From Stereum hirsutum FP-91666 SS1 (taxonomy: Eukaryota; Basidiomycota; Agaricomycetes; Russulales; Stereaceae), in NCBI RefSeq assembly GCF_000264905.1, contig NW_006763137.1:236237-300236 (forward strand): a stretch of DNA of 64,000 nt. The letters run 5' to 3'. Below, piece after piece: positions 34,115 through 46,145 of the stretch (positions are counted from its first letter, which is position 1; each line of letters begins with the position of its first letter). The translations under genes and the position numbers were made by a program. The notes below the pieces were generated by a model. It saw only the letters and a program-made list of their open reading frames with translations, ran no database searches and was not told where the DNA came from.

Positions 34115-37100
34115 TTACGCCTCCGTGATTTCCTTCCAATTCTTCGCTTCATCCGGCATAGACACTGAGATCAACCCGAGTTAATACGCTAGTCCCACAG
34201 TGCAAGAGAACGGCGAACGAACCTATCTCCTGCGCATCAAACCTGTAAGACGCCATGACCCACTTCTGCATCTTCATAATCCTCATCCTCTTTCTGCTCA
34301 TCCTCCACCTAATCACACCGTCCCTGACATCGAACCTCTCAACCACCGTCATGATAAACAACTCCCCCTTTCCCGTGTACTTCTTCTTCCCGTCCAAGAT
34401 CTGCGGGATGTTCGTGATAAGATCTATCGCATTCAGGTTCTTGGAGTACTTGTAGAAGATGAGAGATATGACGGGGATGTGCGATGGGCGTCTCGGGGCT
34501 GACGACATAGGATTGAACGAGAAGAAGCTGAGTTTTGTCTCGAACAGAGCGATGTCGGAGTAGGATACGGAGAATCCTGGAGGTGGTGTGAGCGAGAATG
34601 GAAGCATTTCGTACGACGTCGCCAAAATAGTCTCCAAGTCGATGAGCCACGGTTCCAAACATACTTTTCTCTTCACCACTCGTCTATTCAGCTCAGAGGT
34701 CGGAATTGGGAAGTTTCCAGTGTACAGAGCTACGTCTGTGACCACCGAGTCCGAGAGGACACTCTGCAGAAAGTCGGAGAGCCAGTGGGCGGGGAATCCG
34801 ACGGAAATGAGATGGATGAGGAGATGAACGAACGCTACGAGGTTGTTTGGGTAGCGGACAGACATCGGTGCGCCAAGGTCTCTAGCGGCAAGTAAAGTAG
34901 CGAAGAGGACGCGGATGAGCCAGGCAATGAGTTCGGTACGGGAAGCTAGTTCTGCGAGTGGGCGGGGGAGCGGTTGCGAGCCGAGATTGATGATGTCGAA
35001 GTTTGGTGACATTGAAATGACGTGACAGCCAAGGTATCGGGGTACATCATGGATCGTCAAGAGGGTGTAACTGAAACAGGAGAAAGAGTCAAAGGTGAAG
35101 ACAGGACACAGGAGCTCGAATGGACCTACGTATAGCAGAACTCGTCATTATTCCGGAAGATGGGAGAGTTGAGGAGACAGTTTGCAGCAGCCGAACAATC
35201 TGGGTACGTTTGTAGAGCGGGCACGACATGTACTGCCGTATTCAATGGCCCATGTGTATAGTCCCTGATCACCAACTCAGTGAGCGAGGGCACAAAGCGA
35301 TGAAAAAAGATCGTAGACGCACGGAACATTGCTTTGCCATATCCTCGTAAATGCCCTCGGGAAATGAGCTGGTCGGTGTTGATCGCCAGACGTCCGCATC
35401 TTCAGCACTTCCTGATTGAGTTCTCCACGGAGGATCTCGAACTGAATCTTGCCCTTCAGCGCTTTCAAACCTTCCAGAACAGCATCGAAGAAGATAGTCG
35501 TGACTGAGTAGGCGGGGCAGTCCTCGACGGCTTTGCTACCCAGCTCTGTCTGTAGGCCCATTCGGACGTTGAATCCTTCAAGAGCGGTGATCGGGTCGAA
35601 GCCGCTATAGTGAAAGGTAGGGTAGCCATCGCCTTCATCGTAGGATATGTCCTACCGGGCAAGGAAATGGAATGAGTGTTGTTCATGACGAGAAGGCGAA
35701 TGAAACATACGAAGAGAGATGGATTAGGTTTCCAGTTATTTGAGATGTCGTCCCTTCGTGCCTTGGTGAGAGATCAGCATTAGTCAAGATATGCGCTGGA
35801 AATCACGAACCTCGATGAGAAGTTGGGCCATAGCTGACGATTGGGCTTTCGGCGCCACACGATGAGATTTTTGAATCTCCTGTAACGCTCGGATATCCTT
35901 CCACCCTTTCGCCATCGCCGAATGTCGCGAACGTAGCTCTGGTGGTGGCATGAACGCCCTCACGGCCTTATACAACAGTTTTTCGTTAATCAAAGCCGCC
36001 GAGTCCGTCCCCTTGCTGTCCATCCCTTGATCCTTCAGGAACTCGATCAAGTGATCTCTTGTCCGTCTAATGAACTTAGCCTTTCGAACGGGATCCGTAG
36101 GAACAGTCGGGTATTCCTCGTCCAACATGTTCATTCCGATCTTGACGATCTCCTCGTCCGGTATCTTTTTTATCTCGGCCGCGGGGCCTTCGTTGAAGCG
36201 GTCTTCTTGACCTTGATAGGCCGGATAGGCACCAGATGTGAGATTGGCATGATTCTGGTCTCTACTGGCCTTCCATTTCTCGTCATTGTGGTGCTCGAGC
36301 ATCTCATCAGAAGTCTTCTTCGGGCAGTTGGCGATCCAGTAGTCTAGTGATTGAAACAGCTCTGGAATGGACGCGGAAATGACATGGATCCAGGAAGGAA
36401 GCAAGGGAGGGGAAGCGGAGAGCTGTTGGCGTAGGTCTTTGATGACCTGCATGCATCTTCGAAAAGTGTTAACGATAGTCCCGCAGAGGTTCAGAAAAGA
36501 TGCATACCGGTCAAAACAGTACGAAGGCATAATCATAGCCGTATAGACATAGAAAAGTGCCGCCTTGATCTCTACTGTCTCGTTCGGAGTATGATTTCCG
36601 CTCAGCAGTTCATCTAAGAGCATAAGAGCCATTAAAATCACGAGACAAGGTTGTCGGGTGGATATCGAGTAGGGTTATGTGCACTTTAACCTTGACCTGC
36701 TTTGCTTTGGGAAGCTTGACGAAGGCTCTGTGAAGACCGATAATAGATGCAAATACATGTCGGGCTGTTGGCGCAACGAGAGATTTCTATGAGAAGGAAA
36801 ATTGAAAGATGGAAACCGGGTCATACCATCGCCTACACCGCCAAATAAGAACGAGATATTCGACAGTCGCTCGGCTGAAAAAGTCTGGATCTTCAACGGA
36901 ATAGGTATTTTCTCCTCCGTTCCGTAATCATGGATGATTGACATTGGATCGTCGTGGGATATCTATTTGCCCACGACGCTCACTACAGGTCGAGTGTGTT
37001 TGTCTCAAAGCTGGGAATACACATACCGAGCAATATTCGCGCACTCTCGCACTATGTTGTATGACCATAAGTATTGCGCGGGTAACTAAGCGCAGACACG

Positions 37101-37823
37101 TTACTCACGGTGAGATCTTGTACATTGGCAGCCGAGCCAGTCTCTCCCTCCCCATACCCTTATTCTCGGTACTCTGCTCGATCTGACTCTCATCCGCACC
37201 CCACTCATCCCAAACCCTGCTGACTTCTTCCTTATCGGACTCCGTGATCAATTTCTTCACCTCTGAGATGGTCGAAGCAGCGCTTTCAGACTGTACTAGT
37301 CGATAAGAAAGTCCTCCGGACCGAGTTCCATACCGAAGTGTCCTTGCGAGGCGTGTAGAAAGCCGGTCTATGAGTGCGGTGTTTCGCGGCTGAGTTTCTG
37401 CAAGGAGCAGTTTCAAGGAACGAAGGGTTGCGAGGAAGCAGGCAGTATAGTCCCCCGATTCGTACAGAGCTGCACTCAGATTGGAGGGGTATACAGGGTC
37501 ATTAGGTGCGAGTTTTTCTGCCTGAATAGATATGAATTAGTAAAACTCGTCGTGTGGCACCAGGCCGCGAAGTGGAAGGGATGTAATTCTGGATTGCTAA
37601 CAAAAACCATTCAAGAGGCATCACGGAGAAATTGCAGTCTTTATGAACATTACAGACAACAGCTTACCTGCGTATACAGCTTCGCAGCCCTAGGAAGATG
37701 CAACGGTTCAAAGTCAGTACATAGAGTCGGAACAAGGCTAGTTGCACGGCAGGATACTTACTCGCAAAATTTACCACGTTTGAACTGTAAATTACCCCTC
37801 TCCTTGAGCTCGGATGCGCTCAT
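34115..37823 (-). pseudogene. TPR + DUF4470 protein gene, copy A, with a one-base frameshift
   Basis: First of three paralogues. Twelve exons: 37762-37823, 37668-37689, 37109-37521, 37027-37051, 36827-36962, 36508-36764, 35811-36456, 35711-35761, 35323-35651, 35130-35264, 34223-35070, 34115-34164, for about 990 residues if the frame were whole. The N-terminus is TPR-like (ELKERGNLQFKRGKF, then DPVYPSNLSAALYESGDYTA). The DUF4470 region follows (ISFLFGGVGD, ARHVFASIIGLHRAF, ITLLDIHPTTLSRDF). Exon 6 is 257 nt, against 256 nt in copies B and C; the extra base lies in the T/A run near 36,631-36,637 and shifts the frame at about residue 263. Everything before and after is open and well conserved. 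Function of the family is unknown. Either a recent pseudogene or an assembly indel. Confidence 0.75.
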
Positions 37824-38304
37824 TAGTACACTTATAAGTAAATCTATGGCAGTCTTGGTGAGAACGAGTAAGGGATGGAGGACAGAAGGGACGCGTCGCG
37901 TCGCGTCAATTGACACGAAGATTTCGACCTCCGAGGCGGCATCTGCCGCGCACAAAGACTTGGGTGGCACTTGGACCCATGTGGCGTTCCTTCATGAGCA
38001 AGATAGCGCCAAGATAGTCTCGAAATCCAGACTCAAAGATCGAGGAAAACAATCGTTGCGCCAAGATAGCACATGTATGTTGGTTGTGCATGCACGGAAT
38101 AATCATTCTCCATAACACAGTGCATCATCCTGTTCTCCTGCGCTCGTATCAGTGGACCTCGATAGGCTTCTTCCAGCATAGAACGCAAAACGCCTTTGTT
38201 CCGACTAATTTTGAGCGTGTGGAATACATGAGGAGTGTTTTTTTGAGGGAGGACAGAAAAACGGAACTTGTTCTGGGTAACATTCAGCATTAAGCAACCC
38301 GGAA
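37824..38304. promoter_or_regulatory. Spacer between DUF4470 copies A and B
   Basis: 480 bp that must hold the promoter of copy A and the terminator of copy B. No coding signal or clear TATA box. Confidence 0.45.
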
Positions 38305-41300
38305 TTATCTGAGGGACTCGTCAACCTCCTTCCAATTCTGTGCACTATCAGGCTGTGAAACTAATAGACCAGCGTCACTACTAAGAAATGATCTGAAGTG
38401 GGAACCGAGGCGTACCGAATTCTCTGGCATCAGATCGATACGAAATCATAACCCAGCCCTCTATCCTCATCCTGCCTATTCTCTCCTTGCTCATCCTCCA
38501 CCTCACTACACCGTCTTTGATACTGAACTTTTCCACGACCGTCAAAATATGCAACTTTCGTTTCGTCGTATCGATCTTCCCTTCCAGTAGATCCGCCATC
38601 CTTGAGATGAGCTGCGCAGGACGGTCATATTCTCCAGGTTCGAAGAACATGAGAGAGATTACCGGCGTATACGGATTCCAGCGCGGTAGACTTGTCATAG
38701 GATTGAAGCTCTCCGACTTGATGGTCGTCTCGAACAGGCCGATGTCCGAGAACGTCATCGAGAAGTCTTCTGGGGTGGAAAGAGGGAACGGGATCGCCTC
38801 GTAGGACATCGCGAGTATGGTTTCGAACTCCACAAGCCAAGGCGATAAATATATCTTCCTCCTCGCCACACGCCTGGTCGCCTCCGTGACAGGTATAGGA
38901 AGCGTCCCAAGATAGGGAGCTACATCTGTTTCAACCTTATTGTTGAGAACTTCTTGGAGGAGATCGGACAGCCAGTGGCTCGGGAAACCGACAAAGTGTA
39001 GGTGAATCAAGAGTTCGATGAACGCAACGAGATTGTTGGGACACCGTACGGAAGCGGTGCCCTTGGGGTCGTCCATAGTTCCTGGGATAAGAATGCAGAG
39101 AAGCATGCGCATCAACCAAGTTGTTAGCTCGGGACGGGACGCAAGGTCGTGGAGGTCCCTGGGGAGCGGCATAGGCGAAAGGTTGATAATGCCTCCATTT
39201 GGCGCCATCTGGAGGACGCGGCATCCAAGATAGCGTGGAACGTCATACGTCCTCAAGAGAGTGTAGCTGAAATACACGAAGACGATCAGTGTCATGAGGG
39301 CAATGAAATCTATAGTAAGACATACTTATGGCAAAATTCTTCGCCATCCTTCCATGTCGGCGTATTGAGGTAACAATTGGCTCCAGCAGAGGATATGGGC
39401 TCGGCTTCGAGGGCAGGGACGATATACATGGCTGTGCTCAGTGGGCCGTGGGTATAATCCCTGCGTTTTATAGATTTAGACTCTGAACGGAAGGAACGTA
39501 ATATACCTAGGACTTACGGAACGTTACTCAACCAAGCTCTGGTGTAAGATCTAGGGAAGTGGGTCGGTCGGTCTTGGTACCCGACAGTCCGCATCCTCAA
39601 CATCTCCTGGTTGAGCTCGCCACAGATGATTTCGATCTGTAGTGAGTGACCGAGCTTTCTGACGGCGGCAAGGAAGGCCCCGAAGAAGTTCCAGACGATG
39701 GAGTAGGACGGGGAGTCGGGGACGATGTTGTGGCCAAAGCCTCGTTGCAAGCTAGAACGCACATTGAATGTCTCAATTGATTGTATGGAGAGAAAGCCAC
39801 TGCTGCTCAATCCCGGATATCCAAGATAGGACTCGTGAAAGATATCCTGTCGGAAATTTTACGGGGCGAACGTGATTGAAATAATGATACGGCTCACAAA
39901 TAAAGATGGGTTCGGTCTCCATGTCTTCTTGGTTTCTGCGTGAGCCTGAATAATGGTACACCATCAGTGGTGGATCAACTGCCAGGCTTGAAAGCTCACG
40001 AACCTTGGTCTTCAGTGCTTCGAGGACAGATCTCCTTGCCTTGTATCCAGGCATCCTGGGTTTCAGTTCCCGATAAGCTTTCCATAAGTTAACGAACGTT
40101 TCGTGCTGTTCCCAGAGATCAGGTGGCGGCACGAATGCCCTCGATTCCTTATAGAACAGCTTCTCCTGCATCAGCGGTAACGAGTCTAGGTAGGAATTTT
40201 CTTGATACTTCAGATGGTCCACGAGACGCCCCTTTGCCTCCCTGATAAACCTAGCCCTCTTCGACGGCTCATTGGGAACTGCGGAATAAACTTTCTCGAC
40301 CCCTTCTTCCTGGAGCATCAAGCTTTCCATCCCCAATATATCTTCGTCGGTTTGAGAGTCGAGCATCACCCGTACTGACTGACGAATTCGATGCAACCGT
40401 CCTTGATAGATAGGTGATTGATCTTGGGAGCGTAGGCGGGCCATGGAGGCCTCGTAACTGCCCATGTCGGCATCATGTTGGTGGAGCATGAAGTCGATAT
40501 CCTTCGTAGGAGAACAGGCAAGCCAATGGTCGAGGGAGAGAAGGATGGCCGGAATGGACTCGGAGCTCACATAGATCCAGGGAGGTAGGGATGGAGGTAT
40601 GATGGATAAGTTTTGTCGAAGACGTGTGACGGTGGCCATGAGCCTGTTTGATGCGGTCAATCTCGATGAAGCAAGCATATGACGGGCAATCGTACACACC
40701 TGGCATAGCAGTACTGTGGCACTATTACCCCGGTGTAGATGTAGAAGATCGTTGCTTTGATCTCCAACCTGTCCTGAGCCTCGCAGTCGTCCGAGATCAA
40801 GTCGTTCAACAGTATCAGGATGCACAGATCACGGGCGAGCGCGGTCGATTTTATATCGAGAAGGGTGAAGTGCGCTTTCAAGCTCGCTTGTTTAGCCTTT
40901 GGCAACCTGACATAGGCTTGGTTGAGACCAATGACAGATCCGAAGACATGTCGAGCTATACCGCAAGTCGGTAAGTTTCTCGTCGGGTATGAGTTCGATG
41001 AAGATAAACACACCATCGCCTACCCCTCCTAAAAGGAAAGCTAACTTTGATAGACGCTCCTCGGAGAGAGACTCGAGTCTCAATGGGGTCGGAGACGCAG
41101 GATGATCATGAGCGTAATAGTCAATGATAGACATAGGATCATCGTGAGAGAACTGGCCACGATCGGAGATCAGCCTGAGCATCGCGAAGGTGAAGTACGG
41201 CTACGCACAGTGTAGTATTCCAAAGCTGAATCACTAGCGAAGAACCAAAAGTGAGACGGTATACAGGCTATAATGAGCTTCGAACGAAGACTCACGCAGC

Positions 41301-42034
41301 TAGTTTGAATCGAGGTAGGCGAATAAGCCTTTCTTGTGCATCGTGGGATCCTTCAACCGTCTTCGCTGCGTCAGCTCTGGCCAGCTCCCATTCTTTACAC
41401 GCCATCGCTATATCCACATTTCCAGCTTCACTACCAATCTCCTCTAGATCCTTCAAACTAACTTCAATAGCTGAGCTTTCGTTGGAAGTGGTCTGATGCG
41501 GAATGCGCCCCGACCGAAATCCATAACGTAGAGACCTAGACAAACGCGCACAAAGGCGCTTGATGAGCGTGTCGTTCCTCTCCTCCACCTGGGTCTTCGT
41601 GAGCAGTCGGAGAACTTGAATTATGCAAGACACGCATGCTTCATATTGGCCAAGTTCGTACAGAGCGGCGCTGAGATTAGAAGCGTATGTCGGATCGTTT
41701 GGGTCGAGTCTTTCCGCCTGCCATCCAAAACAGCGTATCGATCAGCATCTGATGAGGCATTCTCCGCATAACACTCGTTGCTACAACTCATTTCGTATGA
41801 ACGGCATGGATTTTGCGCTCGAAGATGATATATTATCGCAAGGAAGAACCTACAGCTGTATAGGATTGAGCAGCTCTGAAGGAGAGAGGTCGCGGTGGGA
41901 GCGGATTCAGTCAGCAGAGAGCGCGAGAGACTTCACCAGGCGGACATAAATAATATGCTCACTCACTTCTTGAACCGACCCGCTTTGAAGTGACCATTGC
42001 CGAGTTCCTTCAACTTCAATGCGTCTTCAGCCAT
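38305..42034 (-). CDS. TPR + DUF4470 domain protein, copy B
   Basis: Intact paralogue of 996 residues in twelve exons: 41967-42034, 41854-41875, 41296-41717, 41209-41233, 41014-41152, 40700-40955, 40004-40643, 39898-39945, 39518-39846, 39326-39460, 38416-39266, 38305-38360. All phases agree. The N-terminal TPR-like part reads LKELGNGHFKAGRF and DPTYASNLSAALYELGQYEA. The DUF4470 signature follows at about residues 190-320: LAFLLGGVGD, ARHVFGSVIGLNQAYVRLPK, FTLLDIKSTALARDLCILIL. The long C-terminal part (DYTHGPLSTAM, YDVPRYLGCRVLQM, VGFPSHWLSDLLQEV, VISLMFFEPGE, KDGVVRWRM) is shared by all three copies. No MYND Cys/His pattern is present, although DUF4470 proteins often carry one. No signal peptide or membrane segment. 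The molecular function is unknown; the TPR suggests a protein-binding scaffold. Confidence 0.85.
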
Positions 42035-42826
42035 ACGTTCGTCTAGGACTTGCTCGTATATCCTGCTAGTCGGAAGGTGATGAGCAAGAAGAGAAAAGGT
42101 GAAGTTTTACGCTCTCACAGTTCACCACGTTATAAGTGCTCATGTGTTCAGATATACGTCGCACGACCAGCAGTTCGAATTCTATTGTAAACTCTGGTGA
42201 AGGACGCAATGAAGTCGGTAAATCCGAGTTGTCGGCGCGTCACAGCTTGAGTCAAGCCCGGTGGCATCATCTCGATGTGGCGCGCACTCAGCGGCATGAG
42301 GCACGAAGGCAGCTCAAATCTATCCATTGAAAGCGAGAACATACAAGCACGTTACAGAACGGAGTATGGGTGGTAGAATGAGCGCCAGATGCAACAGGAT
42401 GCCTAAGTGCCAGCAGACATGCGGGAGGCGCCTTGAGGACTCCAATGAAGAATATTCGCCTGCAACAGAAACTTTGACATAATCGGTGGAATGAAGTCCA
42501 GATAAGTCTTAGAACCGGCACATCTTGAAGCTTGAAGATTGAAGCCAAAGAATCCAGCTACTATGAGCACATGCCTGAGCACTTTCGAAGGAAGCTGAGA
42601 GGAGAGCTAAATCCATAAAAGGGAATCAAGGCGCGCCGGCGGGAGATCGACGGAACGGAGCACGCGCTCGGCGAAATTTCCACGTGGGTTGGGGAAATAT
42701 AAGCCGCATCCCACGGAGAAGGTTGCCTTGTTCCCTGCCAACGCTTTGCTGATTTCTTACAGCTCTATCGTCATTTTCGACGGTACTGGACGCTACCTTT
42801 GACATTTCGGACATAACGACTTTACG
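42035..42826. promoter_or_regulatory. Divergent promoter region between DUF4470 copy B and the disordered-protein gene
   Basis: Shared upstream region of two divergent genes. It contains TATAAG at 42698-42703, about 125 bp before the plus-strand ATG, and an E-box CACGTG at 42681-42686 just ahead of it. No gene lies inside. Confidence 0.5.
42698..42703 (+). promoter_or_regulatory. TATA-like element of the disordered-protein gene
   Basis: TATAAG about 125 bp before the ATG at 42827, with CACGTG 15 bp upstream of it. Confidence 0.45.
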
Positions 42827-45273
42827 ATGGACCATTACTCTACCATATTTACAGCAGGGCTCGTCCCATCTCGTCCTTCTTCCCCGTATCACCCCCCTGC
42901 ATCTCCCCGCCGAAAGCAATCCCTGCCAACGTCTATGCTCACCGTAGACTCGACGACCAACTCTTTTCATTCCTCAATCGATGGTGCTCGATTTAATGGG
43001 TCGCTCGACCTAAGTCCTATACAGCATGGGTTCACAGAGAGGCACGACGAACTCTACTTTACTCTCCAACCGATTGCACGCGACCGGCGCGACCTTCGCT
43101 CTTTCTTGTCTCTGGACTTGGCGGAATCGCGCGTACTTCGTGACTCGATGTCTTCGATGTCTTCTGTGTCTTCCCGACGTGATCCTGATCCCATCGCTGT
43201 CGCAGCACCACCGTCACCGCATCTTCTATCTTCATCGTGAGTGCGTTTTCTCTTGTGCTTTTCCCATCAATGGGTGCGCCCACTATCAGCCATCTTTTCG
43301 CCACGAACGACAGCAATAATTGTTGTCGTGTGCATTCTCGGTTTTTGTGTGGCTTTGATGAGTCGCGAAGTCACGAACAATGTCGGGAGATGATCTTTCC
43401 TTTCTTGGTTCCCCGCGTTCTGATGGCATTCCTACTCTTACATACACACAGGATGAATACCCTCTATCCCCAAGGGTCCAACTCACCTCATTACCTCTCA
43501 CCGCTCCCATCCCCTTTGTCCCACTCATCGTCACCCTCTCGCCGGGCGGTTTCTAGGGACACCGTTCGAAGACTTCCTTCGCCAAAACCCGCCCCTTCTA
43601 CGCACCTCCCCGACACGCCACCTACCCCATCGCAATTTCTCTCCCCATCCCGTACTTATCCCACCTCAGCTTCATCTACCCCTCGAAGACTTCACCTGAA
43701 CCTCCCGTTTGCATCATCTTCGACGACATCTCTCCCTAATACCCGTGTACCTACCCCAGTACCCAATTCAAGACCTTCATCGCCCTTCGCACGCCCGAAT
43801 GCCCCTGTTCCGTCGCGCTCTAATGCTCGGGTCAATCTGTCGCCTCTGATCACGAGTACACCCACGTCTTCTTCCTTCTCTTCGACTTACACAGTCGAGC
43901 CTGCACCCTCGGATAGTTCACCTAAAACCGCTCACTCCTTCGCCACGTTTGGACCTCTTTCCCCCACGTCATCTCAACATAGACCGACCAATTCCTCTTC
44001 TTCGGTCATGTCACCCGTTTCCTCGACTCAGTCCTTAGGGTACGAGCCCGTACAAGAACGTGGTCGGGCACGGAGACGATCGTCGAGCCTCTCATTATCG
44101 CTTTCCATGGCACTAGCATTCGGAACGGCATCATACCAGCATGTCGTTACAGCCGCCACAGACAATATTACCGGAGTGCAGTCTGCGATGGACCACAGCC
44201 AGCCTTTTTGGACGACGAACTCCTTCGTTTCGTTCGGATCTGGCGCGACATTGGAGTCGCCCACGACCGGCTCATCATTGGCGTTCGATAAAGTGTTATC
44301 GCACTCTCTTATGCAAATCTCATCTGCCCCGCCACATAAATCACGACAACACGAGTTGCGACAAACGACCGTTCCTACGGCTACGCCGCATCACAGGCCT
44401 CCCTATGTCCATCCCTCGCTCCAGTCTTTCTTCACCGACTCTGACATGCCCAAGTCGCGTACCAGGACCGCCACTTCCGCGTTCGCTTCCACCACCTCCG
44501 CATTCACGTCCACCGATTCCGCTTTCGCCTCAACAACGCCCTCGTTGACTTCGCAGATGACCATGATTTCTCACGAACCGATACCCTCAGCCCTCACTTC
44601 TCAGATGACGATGACCTCGCATATCCCGCTACCGTCAGAATCGCACACTTCGGAGATGACCATGACTTCTCATGAGCCGTTACCCTCAGAGTCCTTCCCG
44701 GGGCCACCTCTACCACCGATTCCTGCCAGCGAAGGAGATGCAACGTCGTTGGACAAGGCGGCACAGCGGGCCTCGAGGGTCTCGACGGCGACAACGGTCA
44801 GGACACCGTCGAAGAGGAGAAATAATAGGAATGACGCATTGGCAAGGCTGGAGGGGAGGGTCAGAGAGGCGAAAAAGGTTGCGGATCGTGAGCGGGAGAG
44901 TGGCAGGGTTCGGGAGCAAAACAAAGCGGTCGGTGACATATTTCTGGAGGTGGACGATGACGACGACTATGACAGGGATTTCATGTTTATGAGTGACGAC
45001 GAGTCAGAAGAGACGCACATGCACTCCCTTGCTCCCCCACCTACTCCGATTCCCACTGTGCCGATCTCTTCACCTGTCTCCGATCCCAATGCCGGTCCTG
45101 GGAGAGCAGTGCAGGGGAGGCGCAGACGAAGTACGATGGAGAGTTGGTTCCCTCCTCTATCGAATTTTATGGACCTCCGGGATGATCGGGATGGGTGTGA
45201 GTCTGGCAGCAGTGGGGGTAGAGGGAGTGCGGGATGGAGGAGTGTGGTAGGCGTGGTGACTACAGGAGGTTAG
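42827..45273 (+). CDS. Long Ser/Pro-rich disordered protein, function unknown
   Basis: Two exons (42827-43236 and 43452-45273) give 743 residues. The second exon is also preceded by an open frame inside the 215-nt intron, so a retained-intron form would still be open for a while. The sequence is dominated by Ser, Pro and Thr and should be largely disordered. One conserved-looking block lies near residues 68-100 (FTERHDELYFTLQPIARDRR, then DLRSFLSLDLAESR). Two repeat sets lie at about residues 475-555: SAFAST/SAFTST units, then three copies of a (T)S-x-MTM-x-SH-x-P-x-PS unit. A charged, coiled-coil-like segment (ARLEGRVREAKKVADRERES) is followed by an Asp-rich patch (LEVDDDDDYDRDF). No signal peptide or membrane span. 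I do not rec­ognise the family; the composition resembles fungal signalling or polarity scaffolds. Confidence 0.7.
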
Positions 45274-46145
45274 GGCATGGAAGGGCGCCGTCGTCTTTGG
45301 GTGGCGTGGCGTGGCGTGAAGGTCAGTTTTCGGTACATGTCTCCCCCTAGCCTGATTGAGCATTTCCCCAGTTATGGACTCGCACTTCTGTGGTTATTTG
45401 ATTTCTTTATGCGTTCTTTGCTCTCGTACATCTTCTCTCGCACATGACACTGTCCATAAAACATTGCACTCTTTACTTCTGTCGTGTACCTTATATTGCG
45501 ACTTTCCACTCTCTTTATCGCCCTTTCCTTTCTTTGTGTTTTTATCTCTGAAGAATATTATACTGCGCTCCGTCTATTAATTCACTCTACACGCACTGTC
45601 TCATAGTTAAAACTCCCCACACATGATTAGTTTATTGCCATATGTCTAAAATTCGTGGAACAACACACGCCGCTCTTTGTTCGCCTACTCGATACATGGT
45701 CCCTGTCTATAATCCATTGCTCTCGTCGTAATTATGAACATTATATTCGTCACTACACACGACACCGTGACTCGACCTCGCCTTCAACTTATTTACTTAC
45801 CACCTCCTGATGTGTCCGAAAAGACTACGAAGTCTATCGCTGATGTAGTAGTCACTAGGAATATACCTTCTGTTTGTTGGAAAATTGACCATCTGAATCG
45901 TCTTTGCAGAGTGTCCACGGCACATTTTCTCGAACGATCAGAAGTTGGATTCCGGACCTGGATCATGCAACAAAGGAGAGACCATACAACAATCAATGCT
46001 GCAGAGTGTGCTGTGGCGGTGCACAAGGGCCGCAAAGCCAATGCGCACAAGGGGTATCCCTGTGGAAAGGTGGAGCGCCTTTATACAACTTATCGGTGTA
46101 TGACACCTTTCCGTCAAACGTCACATACAGTAATGGCACTTGAAT
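45274..46145. other. Intergenic region between convergent genes
   Basis: 3' flanks of the disordered-protein gene and of DUF4470 copy C. A plus-strand open frame at 45734-46240 overlaps the end of copy C antisense and looks spurious. Confidence 0.45.
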
